Below are positions 13,019 through 25,479 of a stretch of 64,000 nt of DNA, piece by piece. The stretch is from the NCBI GenBank assembly GCA_036924285.1, contig JAYKYS010000002.1:5766001-5830000 (forward strand). Direction: 5' to 3'. Under the pieces are notes generated by a model. It saw only the letters and a program-made list of their open reading frames with translations, ran no database searches and had not been told where the DNA came from. Each line of letters starts with the position of its first letter. The first letter of the stretch is position 1. Made by a program: the position numbers and the translations under genes. This DNA comes from Asterella californica. Its lineage: Eukaryota; Streptophyta; Marchantiopsida; Marchantiales; Aytoniaceae.

Positions 13019-16000
13019 ATGGTTTTCCATTGCAGGGGAATTGAAGCCTTTTCCACAGTGGCCTTGCCACTGTCCCCGGTTCGAATGCTGGTACAGGAGG
13101 AGAGAGGAGTATCATTCCAAGTAGGCTCTGCTTTCTACCGCCGACAGAGTTCGTTAGCTCGGGATTTGGGAATGCTTTTTGCCTTTGTCCACCGCCAGCA
13201 GACGGGTAGCTTACGTGTTCTGGACGTTATGAGTGGCTGCGGAGTTCGAGCCGTGCGGTACCTCGTGCAAGCGCGCGCTGATTTTGTGTGGGCCAACGAT
13301 GCTTGCAGCGAATTGATGGAGCTCCTCGCTCAGAATTTGTCCCAGGGACATAAGGCTGTTGATGAGAACTCTGAGGTGAGCTGCAGTTTTCTACAGGTCT
13401 CTCTACTTCTGTCTCCAGTTTTCTCTCAGGGAGTTTGACGAGCTGTCCCATTGTCAAAATCACTTTTAACCGCGATAGCTCATTTGACGCTGTTTTGTGA
13501 GAGTCGAAATCATTTGGTCTCCTCTGAACTCTAGTCCTCTTCTTTTATTTCATCACAGCTGCGGACTTGGCACATTTTGAAAGCGAAATAACTTCATGGA
13601 ACTGATATTTACTTTGGTAACTAACTGGGAAAGTTCATACATTGCGCTGCTTCTCACCTCCGCTACTCACACTACTTCTCATCCGTATCCTTAAATTGCC
13701 TTCCGAACTTGTGGTATTGCCCGTGGATCTCTGTCCATAATTCAGTAAACTCCTGACAGATACGGTTTGTTCTCCACGAGAAAGATACTTGCAAGGGTCA
13801 ATATATTGCAAATTCTGCGAGCTTCCGATCATTCCGCTCTAACATGGTGACGGAATGAGAAGGTACCAACCGCTGCTTGAAGAGCATTCAGCGGTTCTTG
13901 GTGTATTGCTATTGAGGGTGTCGGAGTCAAAGCCAGTTGATGGACGCGAACTTGATTCAGGTAGAGGCAGAGCGTGAGCGTGAGCGCTGGTGCATCACGC
14001 GTGAAGATGCAAATAAGGTGCTACTAGGATGCGCTATGCGGGACGAGTACTACGACTTGATAGATGTAGATTCTTTCGGTAGCGACACTCTTTGTGTAGG
14101 TTCAGCTATGGGAGCAGTAAAATTCGGTGGTCTTGTTTATCTGACTTCCACTGATGGCTACTGCGCTGGTGGTCATCGTCCTCACCAGTAAGAACCGACA
14201 CACTCTAGTTGGAATCCATCCATATGTCTGGATAGATCTCGGTCGGAACATCCTGTTTTTCCTCCTTTCAGCTTTTCAAACTGTTTACAGTGTACACTCA
14301 AAGATTTAGCCTTTCGATCACTTGAAGACTAGGAAAAAAATCACACCTAATGTTTGTAGTCTGAGGATATTGCCTGAATGCACACAATTCTAGGCAAGAT
14401 CGAGTCTATCTTGATGAGGCGAGTTGACCAACGGTGTGAGTTAAATTGCAGTGCGCTCGCGTCTTATGGAGCATTTGTCAATCCGATGCCGTTTGCGAAC
14501 GAAATTGGATTGCGGATGTTGATTGGATGCGCGGTTAGGGAAGCTGCGATGCGAAACATGAAAGTCGTTCCAGTATTTTCTAATTATTCTTATCACGGCC
14601 CCGTGTTCCGGACCATGCTGCGCGTCGAACCAGGGAGAAAGCACATCAACAAGTAAGGAAGCGTTGGTTTATGGTCCTTACCCATCTGTTTCTGTTTTCT
14701 TCTGTGGTCAGTTTGACTTCCTTCCCCATTACGCGCATTCTCAACCTCACCATGTTTCCCTAGACTATTTTCTCTTTGGTATTCAAGGACTGGCACGAGC
14801 TTGCACACGGCAGTACTGTGACTTTGTTGCCCTCATTGGAGCTACTGACTGGGTGTTGAGATGAAGATACAAGAATCTCTTATCATGCCGGACTATTTGT
14901 TTCGCCGAACCTTACGTCTGATCAGTCCTAATCAATTCCATCCACAAGCAGCTCGTAAAAATGAATAGCGCAGCGTAGCTTCAGTGCTGTTTTACCTGGC
15001 TCTTACTGGAGTGTACTAAAGTTTATAATTCCAGAGCACACAGCATTCGACCATCCCCACAAGGCTTAATTTATTGAGGATTCTTCTCTTGTCCAGGGAT
15101 TATGGTTTCATCGTCTACTGTAAGCTATGTGGACAATCACAGGATATTCAGTACGAGGATCTCGGAGAAATTGCGTGTTGCTGCTCAAACCCCAAGGTAG
15201 TGCTCTCGTAAATGGTTACCTGACCTTTGTTGGTGAATATTTATTTCATGTTATGTCGTTTTGCACATCACTCTGGAGTCTCGTCTGGATTTCTGTGTTT
15301 GAAGACATCAAATATTGGAATTTTTGTTGAATGCATGTGGATGGATAACCTTGGTCTTCAATATTGCTCGGTACGGCGTGAGCAGGAGAGGGGTTCATTA
15401 GTGGTGTGCGGCCCTCTATGGATTGGTCCCCTTCATGAGAAGGAGCAGGTCGAGAGCATGGTTGAAGTCGCACGTGATTGGGGTTGGATTAGAGCAACCG
15501 GTGCGAGGTCGCTACCTGGCTCTCCAGTTGACATGCGTATCTTAGAAGAGCTGCTTTTGGTAATGGTGGATGAAAGCCAGCCTGGTCTTCCATCCGGTTA
15601 CATTGACATGCATGAGGTGAGCAGCAAGTAACTGGAGGGACTAGTGCATTTCTGGGTCCTTGAATTTGGTTCGATAAGGTCTTAGTATCATTGCTCGAGT
15701 TTCATCCTATATCATATCAACTCTGTGTACAACTGCTAAACTTCCCCACTTCTTAATCGCGTTTCCTGTTGTCCAGATTGGCAAGAGAGGCAAACTTCAG
15801 GTTCCTCGGCGAAAAGACTTTATCGAGCTCTTGCAACAGGTTGTCGTACGATCTGAACTGTAATCCTTTATTTGTTGAAGACGCTTATTCTTAGAGGTCT
15901 AGCCTATCTGTTGACTGGAAGCTTATCCAGCTTGGGGAGTTGCTGAGAATGTTGAAACCTGTTCATGAATGTTCATGGGGCTAAAATGCTGTGTTCCTGT

Positions 16001-16124
16001 GATCTTGAATCGACGCTGACATCAGGAAGGATATATAGCAAGTCGCTCGCATGTGGACCCAACTGCGGTGAAGACGAACTGTCGCATGGACCAGTGCATT
16101 GAGCTCGTGCGCAGTATGCGGTGA
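13019..16124 (+). CDS. TRM1: tRNA (guanine-26-N2)-dimethyltransferase, Trm1 family
   Basis: Uses S-adenosylmethionine to dimethylate guanine 26 of tRNAs. Seven exons join in frame: 13019-13375, 13961-14187, 14452-14652, 15097-15196, 15386-15616, 15777-15839 and 16026-16124. They give 425 residues with GT-AG introns of 160-585 bp. Landmarks: ERGVSF (28-33); the SAM-binding loop VLDVMSGCGVRAVRYL (67-82); WANDA (91-95); the catalytic-loop equivalent DVDSFGSD (154-161), where the wider family has DPFG; TSTDGYCAGGHRP; SYHGPVFR; and a zinc site with Cys270, Cys273, Cys289 and Cys291. It ends with GYIASRSHVDPTAVKTNCRM, the usual family C terminus. The start is the first ATG after an in-frame TGA at 13013. 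A splice acceptor-like CAG at 13031-13033 means an upstream first exon is possible. The N terminus has no clear organelle signal. Confidence 0.92.
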
Positions 16125-17660
16125 GGAGGCTACTGATGGATGCCTTTCAGGTTGGACTACGGGCGGACATGTGAGCTCTCCGCACGAGTTCACCTGCTTG
16201 AAAGTGTTGTCGTAAGGCCTATTTACATCTGGTGGTTGCAGAGATGCATACTCTGGCACGTAGCTCGTTAACACCTAGCTCTTAAGAGACTCAAGCAGAT
16301 TGCATACGAGTGATCAACTTGAAAGGCGACATGTTCAGATATTACAGACACATCTTCTTCCCTGAAACAGCTGAAACAAAAGCAGACCAACCCTAATACC
16401 ATTGCATCTGGCAGGATGCTTAGCTAGAAGATCAAACAACAGGAGGCACGGAAATGGCAGTCCCATCCACAGTATATATTTCTGCCAGCAGCCCCGTAAT
16501 CCTCGGGGCTCTGGGGAACTTCAGGCCTTCGATCCACTACGGTTTCATTTCTTAAACCGTTGTTTCTGCGGATTCTCTGCTCACTGGACAAACGTGATAT
16601 TCACTCAAATACGGTGCACATTATGGGTCGCAGCGATGAACTGTCATTGCTAAAGTATTAGTGGATCATCAAAAGTAAGGTCATCATTTTAACCAGGGAC
16701 GCGAAGGCCGAAGTGTGATTTGATGTACTCATGTGTACTCATCAGGGTTTGGTTTCAAGCCACACCGTATGAACGTATGATCGGACAGTCTGTGGCTTCA
16801 CACGGTTCCTGCAGTGTTCTGGATATACACAGTATTGCGCTGTAGTAAAGGTCAAGCAATGACAAGTACTCTACGGACATCCGGGAAATCCTGCTACTGT
16901 ATTCGGTCACCCTTGATCGAGGGTTTCATAATATTTCGGCGGGTGGTTGATGTGTACCGAAAAGCAGAAACGAACATTAGCCATACTTGCATTGAGCTTG
17001 AGGGTAAACTCGAAGGAAGAACAAGGAGAAAGAGAAGCCAACTTGTTTGTCTACAAAGGACGTAAAGTCCTCGATTACTACTGAAACATCAACACAGCAG
17101 ATCGCGAAGGTCTTGTACTCGGTGGAAGCTCCCATTGAACTGCCGGCTGTTTCTACGTAGAAAGGGTTCTGACAAGCGTCGGAAGTGGTGGTGACTGCAT
17201 CAAAAGAAATCATGGTGAGTTATAAACGAGCAGAGGACTTCTTTGGCTGCGGTTAGCGTTCCTCAGTTCTAGTAGCACTTCCATGTCTTGTTCTGGGCAG
17301 TCTCTCTTATAGATATGAATCTGGAATTGAAAGAATGTGAGTGGGTGGAGAAGGCTTCTCTTGTGTTTCGCTTTCGATCCAGGGTAAAGTGAGGGAAAAC
17401 TTTTTCATCAAACATCCTATCATTGCCACCTATAAGAATAGTTAATGCTTATGCTGTTACTAAACGAACGTCTTACAACGGGATTTGAGCATGTTTCACT
17501 CTACACCTCCACAAGAACATTTGTAGTTCCTCCTTAATTCCAGCTATGTCTATGTTGTTCATACGAGCACAACCTTTTAGCGCAGTGGACAAAGTTTCTT
17601 TTGCATGTACATCTAATTGGGTTTACGTTCCTCAAGGTTGGATACAGAAGGAGGCATGAT
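16125..17660. other. 3' flank of Trm1 gene, no gene recognised
   Basis: Likely contains the Trm1 3' UTR in its first few hundred bases. Short frames at 16402-16653 and 16814-17065 (+) and 16977-17213 (-) show no known domain. The minus-strand piece has coding-like composition around DACQNPFYVETAGSSMG but no splice partner that I could confirm. Confidence 0.4.
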
Positions 17661-17673
17661 TTCGGCCACATGT

Positions 17674-17718
17674 AGCATAACGCTTGCTTCAGCATCCCTC
17701 GGATGCAAGCGTTATGCT
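17674..17718. repeat. 14-bp hairpin
   Basis: AGCATAACGCTTGC (17674-17687) is exactly complementary to 17705-17718. The 17-base loop contains a second small GCATCC/GGATGC pairing. Confidence 0.8.
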
Positions 17719-17749
17719 GCACTCAATACTTCAGCGCTGAAGCAGTTAC

Positions 17750-18325
17750 AAGAGGTTGATTGGTCCACACTGCAAAAACTTATCAGCCGATCTCTTAACT
17801 TACGAAAAATTGCTCATGATGCTACTTTGGTCGATAGCAGAGGTGTCTTCTGTGGCCAACTTTGCTCTTAACCTCAATGTCCTCAACCTCTTGTAATTAA
17901 CACTAATAGTTATTTTTCACAGGTTAAGATATCGGGTGATAAGTTTTTGCAATGTGGACCAATTAACCTCTTGTAGTTACCACCAAAGAGATATCATTCG
18001 CAGGTTAAGAGATCTACTGAGAAGTTTCTGCTGTGTGGACCAGTCAGCGCCTCTGCCTTTGTAGAGTCGAGCGAGCTTGGCGAAATCTCTTCCAAGTGAA
18101 CGCAAGTTTATCAGAAGTGTACCAGAAGTGCTCCCCATTCCCATTCCATCATCCCTGTGCTTCACCGACAATTTCCAGTCTTCCGTCATGGAACTAACGA
18201 AACTCTTCAAAGAGTTGCAGGTACTTTTACCACCTTCAGTCGCATCACCTTCAGTGAATGCAGCTACCCACCGCTTCACAAATCTTGGAGCGGTGAGACT
18301 AGTCTGCTTGTCTCTTGAGTCCTAA
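17750..18325. repeat. degenerate gene-like repeat, head-to-head copies
   Basis: A short coding-like motif, VDWSTLQKLISRSLNLR, is read on the plus strand at 17755-17812. Related copies are read on the minus strand at about 17965-17925 and 18050-17995 (ADWSTQQKLLSRSLNLR). Just after it the plus strand reads SVPEVLPIPIPSS and FQSSVMELTKLFKELQV (18115-18222). The same two motifs, rearranged and diverged, recur near 25.6-25.8 kb. No intact frame joins them. They look like broken copies of a gene or mobile element that I do not recognise. Confidence 0.5.
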
Positions 18326-20289
18326 CAATGGTCACTGATGGAGCCATTTTAGATGAGAAGTGTTATTGTCGTCATTGTGGTAACAGCAAGAACATCAGCG
18401 AGTTTGTATTCATCTGTCTGGCAATCACTACTTGAGTTTGAAGACGTGTTGAATCTACCAACGGATGCTTGAGAATTCCAAGTCGATCTAACCGGATACC
18501 TGCTGTGTTCTCCATGAAGACTTTCACAGCCTACGTTTCGTTCAAAAAGTCACGTTCTGTTTCACCGTTTCAAAACGAGAACGAATCTGAGGATGACTAC
18601 ACGAACTTTGAAATGAAAAGGATAAATAGAACCTAAAATGACCAGCACGCCAAAAAGAGATGAGAGAGTTCATATTTGCTTTACCAAGAAGCACATCAGA
18701 GAGAAAATGATAGAGTTTAAATTTTGACAAAAGTGACTTAACCAAGAGGGCAGCGAATGTGAATGGAGCCGAAGACATCTTTTTAGAAGTCAAAATGAGA
18801 ACAAGAAGAAGCACTACTGTTAAAAGGAAAGATAAATCTATAAGTAGATACTCACCCTGGACCACATTCAAGCCCTCCTGTAATCCAGTCTGACTCTTCC
18901 TGGAACTTGACCGCTCTTTACGTGCTTTAGACAGCACTTTTCTCGTGGTATTTTCCTGGAATACACGAAGGACTTACATGAATGCTCTTGATATTTTCTC
19001 ATAATATAGTCTGACTCCTTCGGGACCTTGATTGCTCTTATTATGTGCTTTAGGTTGCATATTTTTCTAAGACTTGATATTTTCTCGGAGTACATTGCAT
19101 AATACTATCTAAAGTTGGTAACATTTTGTTGAACTTATCAAACTGAATACTCCGATATATAAGTTACAATCATACTCCCAAAGGAAGAAGCAAATGAACT
19201 ACTAACTACTACTCGAGGAAGCTACTCCTTAATACCCACACCCACACCCACACCTGTGGTTTCAAGAACAATGACTTTTAAGTGCTTAACTAGTATTACC
19301 TTTCTCTAGAGCTAACATCCAGTGCTACACTCCCGAACTGTACAAAGAAGAACGAACTGGACACAACAAACAGGAAACAACTCCCTTATTTATGTGCACA
19401 CCTCATGATCACTATCTACCGTTTTCCTCCACTTTCCAGCAAAAGGGAAACGGATTCTGCTAGAACTCCCAGGTCAACCACGACACGAAAAGCAGACAAG
19501 GAATTTTTAGTTTGAATGTTTGATATGGTTCCTCCACGTGCATCAGACACCGTAGGAAGTCCGAAACAGACAGGATGGTGTGACGGAAAACTCAAGAATG
19601 AGACTGGGAGAAAGAAAGGTCCACACTTCTGAGTACAAAATGATTCTCAGAAGTATGAAACTCTGGGTTTACAGATTACATGTTGGTACATGAGTATGCA
19701 GAACGAATCCGACTATGCTTACACACTTTAAGGTAAACCTAGAACCCATTTACTCGTCCATGACAGTAGCAGATAGGATCAAGAACCACTGTCACACACT
19801 TAGATAGCTCGCACGAACCTGGTGAACAACGTACAACCAAGTTTGTGCTCTCGGTAGAGCAACATATAAGGGGAAAGTCGGAGCATGAATCATCTGGATA
19901 AGTTGGTACATCCCGCCGGGCCAAAGTATATACAACATAGACAGTTACAAGTTCGCAGCACGTCCATGACGCGGATGCGAAACATTCCCTGCTGTGGAAG
20001 AAAGTAGTCCTCATCTCAGCGTCAGAAACTGTTCAAGTATAAAGACAGCAGTTGGCCTCAAACAATCGTCTTGGAAAAACCACAGTCATGAACCAACGAT
20101 TGTTTTGCATCAACCACGATAACTTTGAGGATAGGTCCACCCACTTATGAGCGTGAGACAGAGAGGGATCTACATATCTAAGTCACTAAAATGAGCCACA
20201 CGTAGGGAAAAGACAATCGGATTTTTCATGTCCCTTCTCTAAGCGCTATACAACAGATTCAACCCCACCACTCTCACGCACTCGATAAT
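18326..20289. other. intergenic, diverged direct repeat at 18.87-19.09 kb
   Basis: On the minus strand two blocks of about 100-120 bp, roughly 19085-18985 and 18965-18865, share an order of words such as CTAAAGCAC, CAAG-T-CC-GAAG and GAGTCAGACT. They look like an old tandem duplication. Read as protein both give K-I-x-x-L-x-K-x-C-x-L-K-H. A possible exon (18958-18854, minus) is flanked by splice-like CAG and GTGAGT. No further gene was recognised. A frame at 19739-20014 (-) is Cys-rich but unassigned. Confidence 0.35.
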
Positions 20290-20448
20290 CTAATCCATGC
20301 GCTTCAACTTTGCAGTCTGCTGCTGGAGGTGCTCGTTACGGGTTTGCATGCGATTAACTGTGTACAATAAACAATCCAGGAAAAGAGTGCTGATGACCAG
20401 CAAACCATTGCGCTCGCTCTTCAGCAAAAATTCGGCCTCAGTGATCAC
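20290..20448 (-). other. orphan terminal exon, weakly BAP31-like
   Basis: After an acceptor TTTTAG, 52 open codons run to TAG at 20290-20292. The peptide starts VITEAEFLLKSERNG. A hydrophobic stretch follows (LLVISTLFLDCLLYTV), and then a polar, Gln-rich helix (NEHLQQQTAKLKRM). That order, a last membrane helix running into a short coiled coil, is reminiscent of plant BAP31-like ER proteins, but the match is weak and I find no upstream exons. It lies only 41 bp beyond the stop codon of the aldo/keto reductase on the same strand. It could therefore be an exon of a partly lost gene or chance open sequence in the 3' UTR. Confidence 0.22.
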
Positions 20449-20489
20449 CTAAAAGCAGTGGGCGATGAGAATCCAGAATCTACACGGGT

Positions 20490-22255
20490 TTAACTAACAC
20501 CAGTCCAGGAATCGACGGGAGGGCTACATTTGGACATCCAACTGTCCCTCGAGCTCATGTCGCCCTGAACCTGGTCACAGGGAACGGCAGCTTCGAGAGC
20601 TTGGATTTCATCTGGAGTAAGCGTGATATTCAGAGCCGCAATGTTCTCCGCCAGATGTTCCACTTTCGTCGTCCCTGGAATTGGGATCGCTCCTTTGTGG
20701 TGGACCCAAGCGAGAGCCAGCTGGCCTGGTCCGCATTTCTTCTCGCCCCCCATTTCACACAGTCGTTCATAGAACCTCTTTTTGTTCTGGTGTAAACTCT
20801 CGCTGGAGAACTGCGGAAGAGTCTGTAAAAATCCATCCATAGGACTATTCAAAATTCGCTGGCAGTACGTTCACACGAAGACACCGGTCTCTGCTCCTCT
20901 ACTGTTCAACCGAGACGGAAAGACTCTTTCACAAATCCACCTTACGATTTCTCGCATAGGGTTTAGGGTGCAGTGTGCCTAAGAATGTGAACCACTGTCC
21001 CGTAGAGTTTACATGTATATTCAACTTCATCAAAAAGCTTCAGCAGATGCAGAATTAGAAGGATCGAAAATAAACAAGTAATTCGGTTATGCTGTGCTGG
21101 ATGGAAGAGCAAGTTTATCAATACCAAAGCTTGAGTAGTTGAACTAAACTCTATGAAGTTCATTGGTGCAGATCATGATAAGTCAGAGCAGACTATAGGA
21201 AATTTGACGTTGTGGGAGGAAGTGAAGAGAAAATTAAGACGGCACCTTTCTGAAGTCGTTCTCGTGCATCTCGTCAAAATTTAGCCCGGCGAAAAAGCCA
21301 CGACCCAGAGGGCTGAAGGCAACAATGCCAATGCCCAACTCCCTGTGCAATTTGCAATGGCGGAGAGCGAGTCAGTGATTATAACATCTTCACCTTCAGG
21401 CAGCTGCTTTTGACTGCTTTCTGACAAAATTGACCTCAAATCAATACATACCGGCACGTGGGAATCACGTCCTTCTCTATGCCTCGACACCAAAGCGAAT
21501 ACTCGACCTGGACTGCGGTGATGGGATGCACGGCATGAGCTCGACGAATGTCTGCAGCCGAGGCGTTGGAGAGCCCGACGTACTTGATTTTCCCTTCCTG
21601 AACCAACTTCTTCATTTCCCCCATCTGCTGACTCGACAGTTTAGAGTCCAGTCCTATCATGAAAGACCACAGTGACGGTTCTAAAACAGAGCAAAATGCT
21701 TGCTATGAGCATACTTACAGTGATCTCGATGGGAACATTGTAATCCACTCGGTGTTGATAGTAAAGATCGATGTAATCCACATCCAATCTTTGCAGGCTT
21801 CCATTGCAAGAGGACCGAACGTGCTCGGGGTCTCCTCTGATGCTCACGGTCACTCCATCCCAGTCGACACCAAACTTTGAGCACAGCTGCACCTTGTCTC
21901 TGCGACCTTTAATGGCCTATATTCCGCGGTGGCAACTCTCTCATATCAGTTAAGAGGAAATTCGAAACACTTTCTTTTAATTCAGCTAGTGAACGGCACT
22001 TTCATCTCATAGAACTTGCTATCAACTCGAGGAATCTCATACCTTGCCTACAAGCATCTCGTTCGTCAGAGGTCCGTACAGAGTCGCGGTGTCGACCATC
22101 GTGATACCGTGATCTATAGCACAGCGGATCACTTCAATCATTTCCCCCTCTGGTTTTAGTTCACCGTAAGCGCCTGTCATAGCCATGCATCCCAGTCCTT
22201 GCGCTGATACCTTAAACCCCTGGCTGCCCAGCGCAACCTGTGATACGCAAGCCAT
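20490..22255 (-). CDS. NADP-dependent aldo/keto reductase
   Basis: Reduces carbonyl compounds with NADPH; substrate unknown, cytosolic by lack of a signal. Five exons join in frame on the minus strand: 22255-22043, 21916-21719, 21624-21452, 21342-21246 and 20822-20490. They give 337 residues, the usual length, with introns of 126, 94, 109 and 423 bp. The AKR catalytic tetrad is complete: Asp55 and Tyr60 (MVDTATLYG), Lys85 (SKFG) and His126 (YYQHRVD). Other family marks are [58 protein letters not shown] and [16 protein letters not shown]. It resembles the plant AKR group that includes perakine reductase and the so-called auxin-induced PCNT115 proteins. The fourth intron contains a short telomere-like AGGGTTTAGGGT at 20958-20969. 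Confidence 0.92.
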
Positions 22256-24616
22256 ATCGAACTGAAGCTCACACAGCCCACTATCAAAAACAACGGTGAA
22301 TGCTTCCCGACCTCTCCACGGCCGCTAGTTGCTGGGCTCAGCTCAATTTATGTCAGCTGCAGTGTAGTGGCTACAATTCAACCACCACGAACTTTTCTCT
22401 CTTCAGGCGCGGCGGAGGAACAGATTTGCGATGCCTATGGAGGAGTCCGGCCGAGAGGCAGGGCTGGAACCGAGTATTTTCAATCAGTGATGGGTTTTAG
22501 AGCTCAAGAATCTCACCAGTGATGCTTTGGTCTCGAATACAATTCCTGGACGAGATCGGCTGATTGTGTTCAGCTCGGTGCCATGCCTACCGTAGGCGAT
22601 TCGGACAACGGAGCTGATCCTATAGCATGGATGGGGACCACAGAAAATACAACTTGGGGACATCGAAGACCTTACTACACATTCTACACTGTGGATTATC
22701 ATTAGCTCCTGCTGCTCCCATTAGCTGCATACTTTGGCTTAGAATTCATCATCACTGAGGTGACGAGAACTCATGAGTCAAAAACTCTGATTGATGTGTT
22801 TCTATGCAGATGAGAGAAAAGGACAGTGAACAGACATAGTACACTGGAATAAACTTTCAGCATAATAAGTCTGAGTTCATTACTGAAACAGGAGTTTGAA
22901 GAAGAAGCTTAGATATGTAGGAAAGTTCACCTGGAGGCAAAAGGTATCGCTTCAGGTTAACTCCAGCAGCCCTGTTCATTTTCTCCATTGTTCTCTAAAA
23001 CCAAGAAAAAACACAAGACGCCAACTAAATTCAATAAAAGCATTCTTTGTATTCATCAAACTGAACGTAACAGTTATCTTGCTGGTGCCACTCTAACCCA
23101 AAAGAGACGAGGTCGGGAGTTCAATCTTTGTTACCTATGGGGTTGTAAATATTGTGATGGTTTTATAGTCCGTCTGGTGGTGTCATTTCTAGAGAAGTCG
23201 CAACGAAAACAGCTTTACGAAACAAAATTCAACCAAGAAAAAAGGTACCTCTCGAAGTCTTGGACCATTCTGCTTTCCGGCTTGTGTGACCTTCCAGGCC
23301 TACGCTTGCTTGCACCTTGAAGTTCGTAAAGTCGCTGTAAAATCAATCAACTTCAAGGGGAAAATCATCTGGAAACAAAATTTCAACGAACAGCTCTCAA
23401 GTCCAAAAGTCAAGGGAGCTTTCATGCCAAAATTTAGGGAGCTTCCATCGACTGTATGCGCACTTGCGGTTATCTGTAACCAGAGTATGCGTGGCCCAGA
23501 CATGGAAAAATTCTCTTTGATTATGAACGTACAGCGAGTGTTTCTGAAGCTAGCATGATATTGCCTATTCCTTCACTCAAACTAACGTTAGCCTTAGACA
23601 CCGAAGGAAGGTACATCCACAAATGGAAGCAGGAGCTACGAGAAGAGCTTCCTGTTCCACCTGTCGCTCCTAGGTTGAGGTCTAATGCGACAAGGTCGAT
23701 GAATAAAGAACACAATTCAAAGCCAGTCTTGGTCTTCATATTCACTTGATAGAAATGAGCCTTTCCTGTCGCACCCGAAGTTCCTCCAACAACCTCAAGC
23801 TTGCCGCTTGGTTACTTTATCTTTCGCTATTCCTTCACATTAGATGACTCGAAAACCTAGAGAGCTAATCCGCCTTCCAGATTTTGCACCTACAAGGTGG
23901 TGCGTCGGTGTTTTGTAGGTCAGCACCAGCATGAACGATCAAGGGGAGTTTGAAGACCTGAGAAAGCCAAAGCTGTCGTGTACGAGAGCTCCGTGCTGAA
24001 TCCTCTGCGCGGCAACTAGCTACCAGGTTTACCCTAGAATCAGCTCGGATCTTTGTTCATCTAAGCGTCTCTTCAACTCTTAGTTGTGGTTGTATCAATC
24101 GAATCGTCTGTATAGTATATCTGATTCAGTCTGCTGTGCTTGTGTATATCACTGCAGTCCGTGTCATGTTTCCACAGTCAGGACAGGGAGCGTTGCGCAA
24201 ATCGGCTGCTCTTCGGTTTATCTGGAGTTGCAAACTCGTTTGTTGATGATGAACGAAAGCTTTAATTACCTTGACCATCTTCAACAACATCCTACAAGAG
24301 TACAGTTGTGTTTGCGCTTACAGTCCAGATCTATCAAGCTCATCGTAGATCTAGACGCTACAAACTTCTTACTTTGGACCTCATCTTCATCAACATAACG
24401 TGTAAGTCTATGGATCATAAACTTCATTGCAAATTTTATCGTCACCGTTTCAAGTAGAAACAACATGCTGAATCTCTGTCTGTTGATGAGTAATTGAAAC
24501 TATTATCCCCACCATCTACGGTGAAATCCCTAAAAATTTCATATGATTGCAGTTTTGAGATTGTAGTCCAGAAGAGTCAAGAAAATGCTTTCCTGCTTGT
24601 ATAGACCTTCCAGTCT
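22256..24616. other. 5' flank of aldo/keto reductase, no gene recognised
   Basis: The first few hundred bases must hold the promoter of the reductase gene. Several frames of 60-110 codons occur on both strands between 22.3 and 24.4 kb, but none shows a known domain or consistent splice sites. I see no repeat structure. Confidence 0.4.
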
Positions 24617-25479
24617 CCAATAATTTAATCCCTGCATTTAAATTATTGTCTCCAAATGAGGCTTGCTGTACCTGCACAGCCCCAGGTGGTGGAAGGTATT
24701 CAACGAGAAAAGAAGTGGAAGTCTTTGAAATTCAAGCGACGAAGTTTGCCGTAAGCTTTCGGTAAATATTATCCCGATTTCTTGAAGTCAGCTGGAGAAA
24801 CATCTTTACTCGTCGCTTATGAGGACCCTCTCTGATTAGTTCTTTGAATATGTGAAGTGCATACTTGATTTCTAATTCGGTCGTGCCATCGTCATCGTGC
24901 TGATGAAAATAGCTCCCAAGCGGCAGATCTAGAAGCTGGGAGTCGGAGTATAGGGCACAGAGATAGACTGGAAGTGCTTCCGGTGGAAAGTGGAGTTGCG
25001 GAGAGCCTTCGTGAGAAGGTTAGTCAAGAGACAGAAGTAATGGCAGCCAATAATTTAATCCCTGCATTTAAATTATTGTCTCCAAATGAGGCTTGCTGTA
25101 CCTGCACAGCCCCAGGTGGTGGAAGGTATTCAACGAGAAAAGAAGTGGAAGTCTTTGAAATTCAAGCGACGAAGTTTGCCGTAAGCTTTCGGTAAATATT
25201 ATCCCGATTTCTTGAAGTCAGCTGGAGAAACATCTTTACTCGTCGCTTATGAGGACCCTCTCTGATTAGTTCTTTGAATATGTGAAGTGCATACTTGATT
25301 TCTAATTCGGTCGTGCCATCGTCATCGTGCTGATGAAAATAGCTCCCAAGCGGCAGATCTAGAAGCTGGGAGTCGGAGTATAGGGCACAGAGATAGACTG
25401 GAAGTGCTTCCGGTGGAAAGTGGAGTTGCGGAGAGCCTTCGTGAGAAGGTTAGTCAAGAGACAGAAGTAATGGCAGCCA
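24617..25479. repeat. 430-bp tandem duplication, apparently perfect
   Basis: 24617-25046 is repeated directly as 25047-25476 with no difference that I can find by eye. The three bases CCA occur at the left end, at the junction and after the right end (25477-25479), a small microhomology of the kind left by unequal joining. The junction opens a new 73-codon frame (24974-25195). No known gene lies in the unit. A very young duplication or an assembly error would both look like this. Confidence 0.95.

Noticed and set aside
13075..13098. CCGGTTCGAATGCTGG as a possible tRNA T-arm
   Set aside because: The stem does not pair on both sides, no acceptor stem exists, and the bases lie in Trm1 exon 1.
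13227..13463. Minus-strand frames over Trm1 exons
   Set aside because: They are shadows of exons confirmed by splice phase and conserved motifs.
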